This document shows, piece after piece, positions 16,524 to 24,388 of a stretch of DNA of 64,000 nt. The notes beneath the pieces are model-generated. The model searched no databases. It worked only from the letters and a program-made list of their open reading frames with translations, and was not told the origin of the DNA. Position 1 is the first letter of the stretch; every line of letters starts with the position of its first letter. Source of the stretch: QUBU01 sp014337915 (GTDB lineage: Bacteria > Pseudomonadota > Gammaproteobacteria > Steroidobacterales > GCA-2729495); the NCBI GenBank assembly GCA_030263395.1, contig SZOW01000007.1, forward strand, positions 62,001 to 126,000. The letters run 5' to 3'. The translations under genes were made by a program, and so were the position numbers.

Positions 16524-17579
16524 CTAGCGGAAACGCGACTGGATGGCATCCAGCGCCTTCTGGCCCGGGTTCAGGCGGGCATAGGGCACTTCATTGAGCG
16601 GCTGGTCCGGGGTCGCCTGCACCTCGTGCATGTCCGGCTTGCCCTCGTCGATGAACAGCAGGCCGGTGACGATCTCGCCCGCTGCCTGGCGCTGCGAGAG
16701 GTAGCCGAAGGCGGCCATGCGGTCGGTCGCATCGTAGTCGGCGCCGACCTTGCGCAGCAGTACGCGGCTGCCATCGTGCAGGGTCACCGACTGCACGGAG
16801 CCGGCCGCCTGCCCGCTGCGGATCTCCTGCGCCGGCGGCACGTAATCGGCGTAGATCGCCGCCTGGCGGTGCTTGCGCGTGAAGTCGTAGCTCTTGGTCG
16901 AGCCCTCGTGGTCGTTGAAGGTCACGCAGGGCGAAATCACGTCGATCATGGCGAAGCCGCGATGCCTGATGCCGGCCTTGAGCAGCGGCACGAGGTGCTC
17001 CTTGTCGCCCGAGAAACTGCGGGCTACGAAGGTGCAGCCGATGGACAGCGCCAGCATGCAGGGGTCGATCGGCGGCTGCTGGTTGACCTCGCCCTTCTTC
17101 GCCTTGCTGCCGACATCGGCCGAGGCCGAGAACTGCCCCTTGGTCAGGCCGTACACCCCGTTGTTCTCGATGACGTACAGCATGTCGAGGTTGCGGCGGA
17201 TCGCATGGCAGAACTGCCCGAGGCCGATGGACAGCGTATCGCCGTCGCCGGAGACACCGATATAGGTGAGCTCGCGGTTGGCCGCATTGGCACCCGTGGC
17301 CACCGAGGCCATGCGCCCATGCACCGAGTTGAAGCCATGCGAGGCCGAGGCGAAGTACGCCGGAGTCTTCGACGAGCAGCCGATGCCGGAGAGCTTTGCC
17401 ATGCGATGCGGCGGTATGGAGAGCTCGAAGGCGGCCTGTACCAGCGCGGCGGTGATGGAATCGTGGCCACAGCCGGCACAGAGGGTGGACATGCCCCCTT
17501 CGTAGTCCCGCAGCGACAGGCCGAGTTCATTACGCGGCAGCCCGGGATGGGCGACCTTAGGCTTGGCGATGTAGCTCAT
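16524..17579 (-). CDS. korB: 2-oxoacid:ferredoxin oxidoreductase, beta subunit (KorB type)
   Basis: 351-residue thiamine-diphosphate subunit. The N-terminal CAGCGHDS, the GIGCSSKTPAYF motif, the ThDP-binding GDGDTLSIGLGQF and VIENNGVYGLTKGQ are all present. With the alpha-gamma subunit it oxidatively decarboxylates 2-oxoglutarate, or a related 2-oxoacid, to the acyl-CoA while reducing a low-potential acceptor. It overlaps the alpha subunit by ATGA (17576-17579). The assignment to 2-oxoglutarate over pyruvate is by overall resemblance to KorAB and is not proven by sequence. Confidence 0.93.
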   Translation of the reverse strand: MSYIAKPKVAHPGLPRNELGLSLRDYEGGMSTLCAGCGHDSITAALVQAAFELSIPPHRMAKLSGIGCSSKTPAYFASASHGFNSVHGRMASVATGANAANRELTYIGVSGDGDTLSIGLGQFCHAIRRNLDMLYVIENNGVYGLTKGQFSASADVGSKAKKGEVNQQPPIDPCMLALSIGCTFVARSFSGDKEHLVPLLKAGIRHRGFAMIDVISPCVTFNDHEGSTKSYDFTRKHRQAAIYADYVPPAQEIRSGQAAGSVQSVTLHDGSRVLLRKVGADYDATDRMAAFGYLSQRQAAGEIVTGLLFIDEGKPDMHEVQATPDQPLNEVPYARLNPGQKALDAIQSRFR

Positions 17580-19387
17580 GCGGCTTTGCCCCTGGCCATA
17601 TCCTGGTTGATGCCATCGACGATGCTCGCTGCGGTGACGGGCAGGCCGTCGTAGTGCAGCACGGAAACCAGCTTGTCCTGCCCGACGCGCGTCTCCAGCA
17701 GCAGCAGTGCCCGCAGCTGCGCGTCACGGTTCTGCTCGACGACGTAGACGCGGTCGTGGGCATCGAGGAAGTCCTGTACCGCCTTGCCGAACGGGAACGC
17801 CTTGACCCGCAGGTAGTTGGTGCCGACGCCCGCCGCGGCGAGCCGGTCGCGCGCCTCGCGTACCGCGCCGTCGCAGCTGCCCACCGAGATGATGCCGGTG
17901 CGGTGCCGCTCGGACTGGTCGACCACCGGCTCCGGCACCAGCGTCTTCGCGGTCTCCCACTTCAGGCGCAGCCGGTCCACCACGTGCTGGTATTCCTTCG
18001 CGTCCTCGGTGTAGGCGCCGTACATGTTGTGGCCGGAGCCGCGGGTGAAGTACGCACCCTTGGGATGCACGCCCGGCAGGCTGCGCCAGGGAATGCCGTC
18101 ATGGTCGACGTCGAGGTAACGGTGGAACTTCTCGATCGCCTCCAGCTGCGCGGCGCTCATCACCTTGCCGCGGTCGGGCTGGTAGCCGGCATCCCATTTG
18201 AGGTCGCGGCACATCCAGTCATTCATGCCGATGTCGAGGTCCGTCAGCACGATCACCGGCGTCTGCAGGCGCTCGGCGAGGTCGAAGGCCACGGCGCTCA
18301 GGTAAAAGGCTTCCTCCGGGTTGGCCGGGAACAGCAGCACGTGGCGCGTGTCGCCATGCGAGGCGTAGGCGCAGGCCATGATGTCGGCCTGCTGCGTGCG
18401 CGTCGGCATGCCGGTGGAGGGCCCACAGCGCTGCACGTTGACGACAACCGCCGGGATCTCGGTGAAATACGCGTAGCCGAGGAACTCGTTCATCAGCGAG
18501 ATGCCGGGCCCGCTGGTCGAGGTGAAGGACCTGGCGCCGTTCCAGCTGGCGCCGAGCACCATGCCGATCGCCGCGAGCTCGTCCTCGGCCTGGATGATGG
18601 CGACATTGCTGCGCCCGGTCTGCGGGTCCTTGCGCAGCCGCTCCGCGTAGCGCCTGAAGGCATCGATCACCGAGGTCGATGGCGTGATCGGGTACCAGCC
18701 GACCACCGTGGCGCCGGCGAACAGCGCGCCCAGCGCGGCGGTGGTGTTACCGTCGATCATGATGTGGCCACTGGTCGCGTCCATCAGCTGCGCGCGGAAC
18801 GGCAGCGGGCAGCTGAAGTTCTCGATGGCGTAGCGGTAGCCGAGGTCGAACGCGGCCTGGTTGGAATCGAGCAGCTGCGGCTTGGCGCCATAGCTCTCCT
18901 GGAGCAGGCTGCGAACCACGTTCATGTCGATGTCGAGCAGGGCCGCCAGCACGCCGACGTAGGCGATGTTCTTCATCAGCACGCGCTCGCGGGCCCGGCT
19001 GAAACGCTCGTTGCACATGCGCGCCAGCGGCACACCGAGTACCGTGATGTCATCGCGGGCCAGCTGCCGGTCCCGCGGCCAGGTGGAGTCATAGATCAGG
19101 TAGCCACCCGCGGCCACCTCGGCCAGGTCCTTGCGGTAGGTCTGGGCGTTCATCGCCACCATGACGTCGACGCGCCCGGAGCGGCAGATGTAGCCATCCC
19201 TGCTGGCACGGATCTCGTACCAGGTGGGCAGCCCCTGGATATTGGACGGGAAGTAGTTTTTGCCGGCGACGGGAATGCCCATGCGGAAGAAGGACTTCAT
19301 CAGCAGGGTGTTGGCGCTGGCCGATCCGGTGCCGTTGACGTTGGCGATCTTGACGGTGAAGTCGTTGTCTCGGGGTGTCTGGCTCAT
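17576..19387 (-). CDS. korA: 2-oxoacid:acceptor oxidoreductase, fused gamma-alpha subunit (KorA type)
   Basis: 603 residues. The first 200 or so form the gamma domain (TVKIANVNGTGSASANTLLM). The rest is the alpha domain beginning ATSGHIMIDGNTTAALGALFAG with the conserved YPITPSTSVIDAF motif, plus EDELAAIGMVLGASWNGARSF and TSGPGISLMNEFLG. This fused gamma-alpha architecture is characteristic of two-subunit Kor enzymes. It is the middle gene of an operon with the FAD/Fe-S protein upstream (85-nt gap) and korB downstream (4-bp overlap). Confidence 0.94.
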   Translation of the reverse strand: MSQTPRDNDFTVKIANVNGTGSASANTLLMKSFFRMGIPVAGKNYFPSNIQGLPTWYEIRASRDGYICRSGRVDVMVAMNAQTYRKDLAEVAAGGYLIYDSTWPRDRQLARDDITVLGVPLARMCNERFSRARERVLMKNIAYVGVLAALLDIDMNVVRSLLQESYGAKPQLLDSNQAAFDLGYRYAIENFSCPLPFRAQLMDATSGHIMIDGNTTAALGALFAGATVVGWYPITPSTSVIDAFRRYAERLRKDPQTGRSNVAIIQAEDELAAIGMVLGASWNGARSFTSTSGPGISLMNEFLGYAYFTEIPAVVVNVQRCGPSTGMPTRTQQADIMACAYASHGDTRHVLLFPANPEEAFYLSAVAFDLAERLQTPVIVLTDLDIGMNDWMCRDLKWDAGYQPDRGKVMSAAQLEAIEKFHRYLDVDHDGIPWRSLPGVHPKGAYFTRGSGHNMYGAYTEDAKEYQHVVDRLRLKWETAKTLVPEPVVDQSERHRTGIISVGSCDGAVREARDRLAAAGVGTNYLRVKAFPFGKAVQDFLDAHDRVYVVEQNRDAQLRALLLLETRVGQDKLVSVLHYDGLPVTAASIVDGINQDMARGKAA

Positions 19388-19472
19388 GGGGCTCGTTGCA
19401 GCTCGTTGTCGGGCTCAGCCGGCCACCGCGGCCACCGGCGCGGGCCGGCGGCAGGCACTGGCGGCAGCGGGT

Positions 19473-21284
19473 TCAGGTTCCGGTCCTGGTCCGGGGCAGG
19501 GCCCGGGCGGGCTCATCCTGGGCGTAGGGCACCTTGAGGGTGAATTTCTGCATGTCCCAGGCACCGGTCGGGCAGCGTTCGGCGCAGAGGCTGCAGTGCA
19601 GGCACAGGTCCTCATCCTTGACCATCACCCGGCCGGTCTGCGGCAGCGGGCCGGACACGAACAGCGCCTGGTCCAGGTTGGCGGCCGGCGCCGACAGGCG
19701 CTGGCGCAGCTCCTCCTCGGGACCGTTGCTGGTGATGGTCAGGCAGCGCGTCGGGCAGATGTCCACGCAGGCGTCGCACTCGATGCAGAGCTTGTCGGTG
19801 AACACCGTCTGGTTGTCACAGTTCAGGCAGCGCTCGACTTCCCGGGCAAACTGCTCCTCGGTGAAGCCGAGCTCCACCTCGAGGTCGAGCTTCTGGAAAC
19901 GCTCCTTCAGCTTCACGTGCGGCATCAGGCGCCGCTCGGCGGCGTCGTAGGCGTTGCTGAAGGCCCACTCGTGCATGCCCATCTTGGAGGTGGTCAGGTT
20001 CATGCCGTACGGCGGCCGGCTGGCGATGTCCTCGCCCTGGCAGTAGCGGTGGATGGAAATCGCGGCCTGGTGGCCATGCTCCACCGCCCAGATGATGTTC
20101 TTGGGGCCGAAGGCGGAATCACCACCGAAGAACACGCCGGGGCGCGTGCCCTGGTAGGTACCGGCGTCCACCACCGGCACTTCCCATTTGTCGAACTCGA
20201 TGCCGAGGTCGCGCTCGATCCAGGGGAAGGCGTTCTCCTGGCCGATCGCCAGCACCACGTCGTCGCAGGGGAACAGTTCCTCGCCGATGACCTTCTCGCT
20301 GGTGATGCGGCCGCGGGCGTCGAACTCGTAGGCCATCTTCTCGAACAGCATGCCGCTGAGCCTGCCGCCGGTGGTCACGAAGGCCTTCGGCGCGTGGTTG
20401 ACCACGATCTCGACGGTCTCCTCCTCCGCGTCCTCCAGCTCCCAGGGCGAGGCCTTGAAGAACTGGCGCGGCTTGCGGGCCATGACCTTCACGCTCTTCG
20501 CGCCGAGGCGCAGCGAGGTGCGGCAGCAGTCCATGGCGGTGTTGCCGACGCCGATGATCAGCACCTTCTCGCCGATCTTCCCGATGTGCCCGAAGGCCAC
20601 CGACTCCAGCCACTGGATGCCGATGTGGATGTTGGCCGACGCCTCGTCGCGGCCGGGCAGGCGCAGGTTCTTGCCCTTCGGCGCACCGCTGCCGACGAAG
20701 ATCGCGTCATAGCCCGCGGCGAGCAGCTGCTTCATGCTCTCGACCGGCGTGCCGAGGCGCAGGTCGGCGCCCATGTCGATGATCATGCCGATCTCCTCGT
20801 CCAGCACCTCGGCGGGCAGGCGGAACGAGGGAATATTGCTGCGCATCAGGCCACCCGGTACATCCAGGGCCTCGAAGATCACCACTTCGTAGCCGAGTGG
20901 CAGCAGGTCGTTGGCAACCGTCAGCGAAGCGGGCCCGGCGCCCACCAGCGCGACGCGCTTGCCATTCTTCTGCGCCGGCGCCTTCGGCAGCAGCGCGGCG
21001 ACGTCATCGCGCAGGTCCGCGGCCACGCGCTTGAGGCGGCAGATCGCCACCGGCTTCTCCTCGACGCGGCCGCGGCGGCAGGCCGGTTCGCAGGGCCGGT
21101 CGCAGACGCGCCCGAGGATCCCGGGGAACACGTTGGCCTGCCGGTTGAGCATGTAGGCGTCGGTGTAGCGTCCCTGGGCGATGAGCCGGATGTAACCCGG
21201 CACGTCCGTGTGGGCGGGACATCCCCATTGGCAATCGACGACTTTGTGGAAATAGTCAGGGTTCTTGGTATCGGTGGGCTGCAT
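19473..21284 (-). CDS. FAD-dependent NAD(P) oxidoreductase with multiple 4Fe-4S clusters (KorC-like)
   Basis: 603 residues resembling the glutamate-synthase small-subunit family. The N-terminal Cys set is CQWGCPAHTDVP with CDRPCEPACRRG. The FAD site is ALVGAGPASLTVANDL and a second dinucleotide site is IIGVGNTAMDCCRTSLR. Two C-terminal ferredoxin-type sites are CIECDACVDICPTRC and CLHCSLCAERCPTGA. It heads the korAB operon and probably moves electrons between the 2-oxoacid oxidoreductase, or its ferredoxin, and NAD(P). A similar third subunit is known in the Thauera Kor system. ATG 21284 fits the conserved N-terminus; upstream in-frame residues look non-coding. Confidence 0.9.
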   Translation of the reverse strand: MQPTDTKNPDYFHKVVDCQWGCPAHTDVPGYIRLIAQGRYTDAYMLNRQANVFPGILGRVCDRPCEPACRRGRVEEKPVAICRLKRVAADLRDDVAALLPKAPAQKNGKRVALVGAGPASLTVANDLLPLGYEVVIFEALDVPGGLMRSNIPSFRLPAEVLDEEIGMIIDMGADLRLGTPVESMKQLLAAGYDAIFVGSGAPKGKNLRLPGRDEASANIHIGIQWLESVAFGHIGKIGEKVLIIGVGNTAMDCCRTSLRLGAKSVKVMARKPRQFFKASPWELEDAEEETVEIVVNHAPKAFVTTGGRLSGMLFEKMAYEFDARGRITSEKVIGEELFPCDDVVLAIGQENAFPWIERDLGIEFDKWEVPVVDAGTYQGTRPGVFFGGDSAFGPKNIIWAVEHGHQAAISIHRYCQGEDIASRPPYGMNLTTSKMGMHEWAFSNAYDAAERRLMPHVKLKERFQKLDLEVELGFTEEQFAREVERCLNCDNQTVFTDKLCIECDACVDICPTRCLTITSNGPEEELRQRLSAPAANLDQALFVSGPLPQTGRVMVKDEDLCLHCSLCAERCPTGAWDMQKFTLKVPYAQDEPARALPRTRTGT

Positions 21285-21365
21285 GGCGAGGGGATGCGCT
21301 TCCCGGTGGTTCCGGGCCCGATGAAAATGCCAGGGTGAAGAGGCGTTGGTGCAGAGTTTCACCGG

Positions 21366-21392
21366 ATTATACATACCGGTCCTGCAAAGCAA
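21366..21392 (-). promoter_or_regulatory. Sigma-70-type promoter of the kor operon
   Basis: On the minus strand, TATAAT (21366-21371) is an exact -10 box. TTGCTT (21387-21392) or TTTGCT one base further away serves as a -35 at 15-16 bp spacing. The -10 lies inside the palindrome ACCGG-N10-CCGGT (21361-21380), a possible operator. The implied leader is about 75 nt. Confidence 0.6.
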
Positions 21393-21485
21393 ATCGCGGC
21401 TTGCACCACGTCGGCCGGGGGTGGAAGAATCCGCCGGCGGCAACGCGGCAGTCCCGTCGCATGCCCTGCCTGGGAAGAAACCTTG

Positions 21486-22562
21486 ATGTCAAACAATGTT
21501 CCGGTCACGCCGGTTCCGCGTTACGCGGCCCTGGCCCTGCAACTCGCCACCGCCTGCGTCAACGACTGCAGCGATCGCGCCAGCGCCCGCCAGCGCATGG
21601 CCGACAGCATCCGCCGCGTCCGCCAGGCCGTCGCCGGCAGCAAGGCCTTCCTGCGCCAGTACAGCGGCATGGATGCCCGCCTGGTGGTACTGCCGGAGTA
21701 TTTCCTCACCGGGTTCCCCATGGGCGAGTCGGTGGCAGAGTGGCGTGACAAGGCGGCGCTGCAGATCGATGGTCCCGAGTACCAGGCGCTCGGTGCCATT
21801 GCCCGGGACCTGGACCTGTACCTGGCCGGCAACGCCTACGAGGTCGATCCGCATTTCCCGGACCTCTACTTCCAGTGCTGCTTCATCATCGAGCCCAGCG
21901 GCGCGGTGATCCTGCGCTACCGGCGCCTGGTGTCGCTGAGCGCCCCGACGCCCTACGACGTCTGGGACCGGTACCTGGAAGTCCATGGCATCGACAAGGT
22001 GTTCCCGGTAGCGGACACGCCCATCGGCCGGCTCGCGGCCATCGCCTCCGAGGAGATCCAGTACCCCGAGATCGCCCGCTGCCACGTCATGCGCGGCGCC
22101 GAGGTCTTCCTGCACCCGACCAGCGAGGTCGGCAGTCCGCTCATGACCGGCAAGGAGATCGCGCGCCGCGCCCGGGCCGCCGAGAACCTCGCTTATGTCA
22201 TCTCGGCCAACTCGGCAAGGCTCGAGCACATCGCGATCCCCGCCGAATCCTCCACCGGCATGTCGAAGATCATCGACTACAAGGGCGACGTGCTGGCCGA
22301 GGCAGCCGCGGGCGGCGAGTCCATGGTCGCCACCGCTACCATCGACATCGAGGCGCTGCGCGCCGCCCGCCGCAAGACCGGCCTCACCAACATGCTGGTG
22401 CGCCAGCCCTTCCAGATCTACGCCGACAACTACGCGCGCACCGTGTTCCATCCCGCGAACCTGCTGCTGCGTGACGGCCAGGTGCGCGCCCCGGAGAAGG
22501 GCGAAACCGCCCGCTGGCAGCTCGCGGACATCGAGCGGCTCGCGAACAAGGGCCTGATCTGA
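21486..22562 (+). CDS. Nitrilase-superfamily protein lacking the canonical Cys and Lys (possible pseudoenzyme)
   Basis: 358 residues with the overall carbon-nitrogen hydrolase fold pattern. The catalytic Glu is present in VVLPEYFLTGFP (Glu71). Where relatives have a YRK Lys, this protein has RYRRLVSL (Arg147). Where they have the nucleophilic Cys (C-Y-D/E-x-x-x-P-E), it reads AAIASEEIQYPEIARC, giving Ser188. Flanking family features (MRGAEVFLHPTSE, RRARAAENLAYVISAN) are well conserved, so this looks selected rather than decayed. It may be a catalytically different hydrolase or a binding protein. ATG 21486 is used; a TTG three bases upstream is also in frame. Confidence 0.85.
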   Translation: MSNNVPVTPVPRYAALALQLATACVNDCSDRASARQRMADSIRRVRQAVAGSKAFLRQYSGMDARLVVLPEYFLTGFPMGESVAEWRDKAALQIDGPEYQALGAIARDLDLYLAGNAYEVDPHFPDLYFQCCFIIEPSGAVILRYRRLVSLSAPTPYDVWDRYLEVHGIDKVFPVADTPIGRLAAIASEEIQYPEIARCHVMRGAEVFLHPTSEVGSPLMTGKEIARRARAAENLAYVISANSARLEHIAIPAESSTGMSKIIDYKGDVLAEAAAGGESMVATATIDIEALRAARRKTGLTNMLVRQPFQIYADNYARTVFHPANLLLRDGQVRAPEKGETARWQLADIERLANKGLI

Positions 22563-22612
22563 GCGGGGCAAGGCAGCTGAAGGCACAGCCCGGCCGCGCG
22601 GCCGGCACCACG

Positions 22613-23950
22613 GTGGCGGTGCTGGCGGCCCTGGCGGGCATGGCCGGCGGCTGCGCCCACTGGCCCGCCACGCCGGCCCTGCAGCAGACGAGCCAGGCAG
22701 GCTACCGCATCGACAACACACCAGCGGCCACTGGCCGCTCCGACGACATGCTGGTGGTGCTGGCGATCTCCGGTGGCGGCATGCGCGCCGCCGCCCTGGG
22801 TTTCGGCGTGCTCGAGGAACTGCGGCGCACCACGATCAGCATCGACGGCCGCCAGCGGCGCCTGCTCGATGAGGTCGATATCATCTCGGCCGTATCCGGC
22901 GGCACCCTGCCCTCCACCTACTATGTGTTGCGCGGCGAGCGCGCATTCGACGAATTCCCGCAGCGGGTGCTGGCGCGCAACCTGGAGAGGGAACTGGCGC
23001 TGCGCATCTTTTCGCCCGGCAACTGGTTCCGGCTGCCCTCCGCCACCTTCGGCAAGTCCGACCTGTTCGCCGAGCTCTACGACGAGACGGTGTTCGACCA
23101 CGCCCGCTTCGCGGACCTGCAACAGGCCGGCGGCCCGTTCCTGATCATCAACGGCACCGACGTCACCACCGGCGCCCGCTTCACCTTCACCCAGGACCAG
23201 TTCGACGCGCTCTGCGGGGATCTCTCGCAGATCAGCCTCGGCCGCGCCGTCGCCACCTCGACGGCACTGCCACCATTGCTCACGCCGATCAGCTTCGAGA
23301 ACCGCGGCGGCACCTGCGGTCGCAAGCCGGCACCCTGGGAGCTGGCCGCGGTTGCGGCCGGTGCCGACGCCGAAACGCCCGGCCGCGCCCTGCTGCGCGC
23401 GCGTGCCCTGCAGTCCTATGCGGATCCGGATCGCCCCTATGTCCATGTCTTCGATGGCGGGTTGTCGGAGAACCTCGGCCTGGCGGAACTACTGCGCGCC
23501 CTGGAACTGCGCAAGGTCGTGCCGGACGGGTCGCTGCTGCCAGCCTTCGGCAAGGCCCACCGGCTGGTAGTCATCGCGGTCAACGCCCTGCGCTATCCGC
23601 CGGTGGACTGGGACCGCTCGGCGGCACCACCTGGAACCAGCGCGCTCCAGGACCAGATGTGGTCCATCCCGGTGGATCGCATCTCGCTCGACGCCGTCGA
23701 GCAGGTCCGCGATCGCCTGGCGGACTGGCAACGCGAGGCAGCCGCCGATGGCGGGCGGCGCCAGGCCTACTTCGTGCAGGTAACCTTCGATGCCCTGAGG
23801 AATCCGGCGGAGCGCCGCTACTTCGAGGGCGTGAAGACCAGCCTCGCGCTGCCGCCCGGGCAGGTCGACAGGCTGCGCGAGGTCGGCGGCCGCCTGCTGC
23901 GCGAGGCACCGGCCTTCAGGCGCCTGCTGGCGGAGACCCGGGCGCCCTGA
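22613..23950 (+). CDS. Patatin-like phospholipase family lipoprotein
   Basis: 445 residues from GTG 22613. A lipobox is visible (MAGGC near residue 14). An upstream in-frame CTG at 22577 would give a more normal basic N-region, so the true start may be earlier. Patatin features are the oxyanion loop SGGGMRAAALGFGVL, the nucleophile elbow SAVSGGTLPSTYY and the catalytic Asp in VFDGGLSENLGL, as in bacterial patatin lipoproteins. Likely a periplasmic or outer-membrane lipid acyl hydrolase. It starts 50 nt after the nitrilase-like gene on the same strand. Confidence 0.88.
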   Translation: MAVLAALAGMAGGCAHWPATPALQQTSQAGYRIDNTPAATGRSDDMLVVLAISGGGMRAAALGFGVLEELRRTTISIDGRQRRLLDEVDIISAVSGGTLPSTYYVLRGERAFDEFPQRVLARNLERELALRIFSPGNWFRLPSATFGKSDLFAELYDETVFDHARFADLQQAGGPFLIINGTDVTTGARFTFTQDQFDALCGDLSQISLGRAVATSTALPPLLTPISFENRGGTCGRKPAPWELAAVAAGADAETPGRALLRARALQSYADPDRPYVHVFDGGLSENLGLAELLRALELRKVVPDGSLLPAFGKAHRLVVIAVNALRYPPVDWDRSAAPPGTSALQDQMWSIPVDRISLDAVEQVRDRLADWQREAAADGGRRQAYFVQVTFDALRNPAERRYFEGVKTSLALPPGQVDRLREVGGRLLREAPAFRRLLAETRAP

Positions 23951-23992
23951 GCCAGGCTGGCATAATCAGGCCATTCCAGTCAGGAGGCCGCC

Positions 23993-24388
23993 ATGCCGAA
24001 GCACTCACTGCGCCAGATCGCAACCCAGCCCGATCCCTACGCGCCGTTCCGGATCTCCCAGGCCATCGAGGCAGGTGGCTTCGTGTTCGTGTCCGGGCAG
24101 GCGGCGCTCGACCTGCAGGGCAATCTGGTCGGCGGGGATGACTTCGAGGCGCAGGCTGAGCAGGCGTTCACCATGCTCGCTACCGTGCTGCAGACCGCCG
24201 GTTCCAGTATGGCCCGCGTGGTCAAGGTGACGATCTACCTGACGGACATGGCGCACTTCCCGAGCATCGTGCGGCTGCGGGAGAAGCATTTCACGCGGCC
24301 CTACCCGGCCGATACGATCGTCCAGGTCGGGCAGCTTGCGCTGCCCGACCTGCAGATCGAAATCGACGCGGTGGCCCTCGCCGGTTAG
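23993..24388 (+). CDS. RidA family protein (enamine/imine deaminase type)
   Basis: 131 residues of the YjgF/YER057c/UK114 family. The pattern AIEAGGFVFVSGQAALDLQG and VKVTIYLTDMAHFPSI is family-typical. Canonical RidA has Arg in a C-terminal R-x-x-V-x-V-x-x-L-P block. Here the equivalent reads DTIVQVGQLALPDLQIEIDAVA, without that Arg, so deaminase activity on 2-aminoacrylate is uncertain and a Rid2-7-type role is likely. AGGAGG is optimally spaced before the ATG. The stop overlaps that of the convergent TonB receptor. Confidence 0.88.
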   Translation: MPKHSLRQIATQPDPYAPFRISQAIEAGGFVFVSGQAALDLQGNLVGGDDFEAQAEQAFTMLATVLQTAGSSMARVVKVTIYLTDMAHFPSIVRLREKHFTRPYPADTIVQVGQLALPDLQIEIDAVALAG

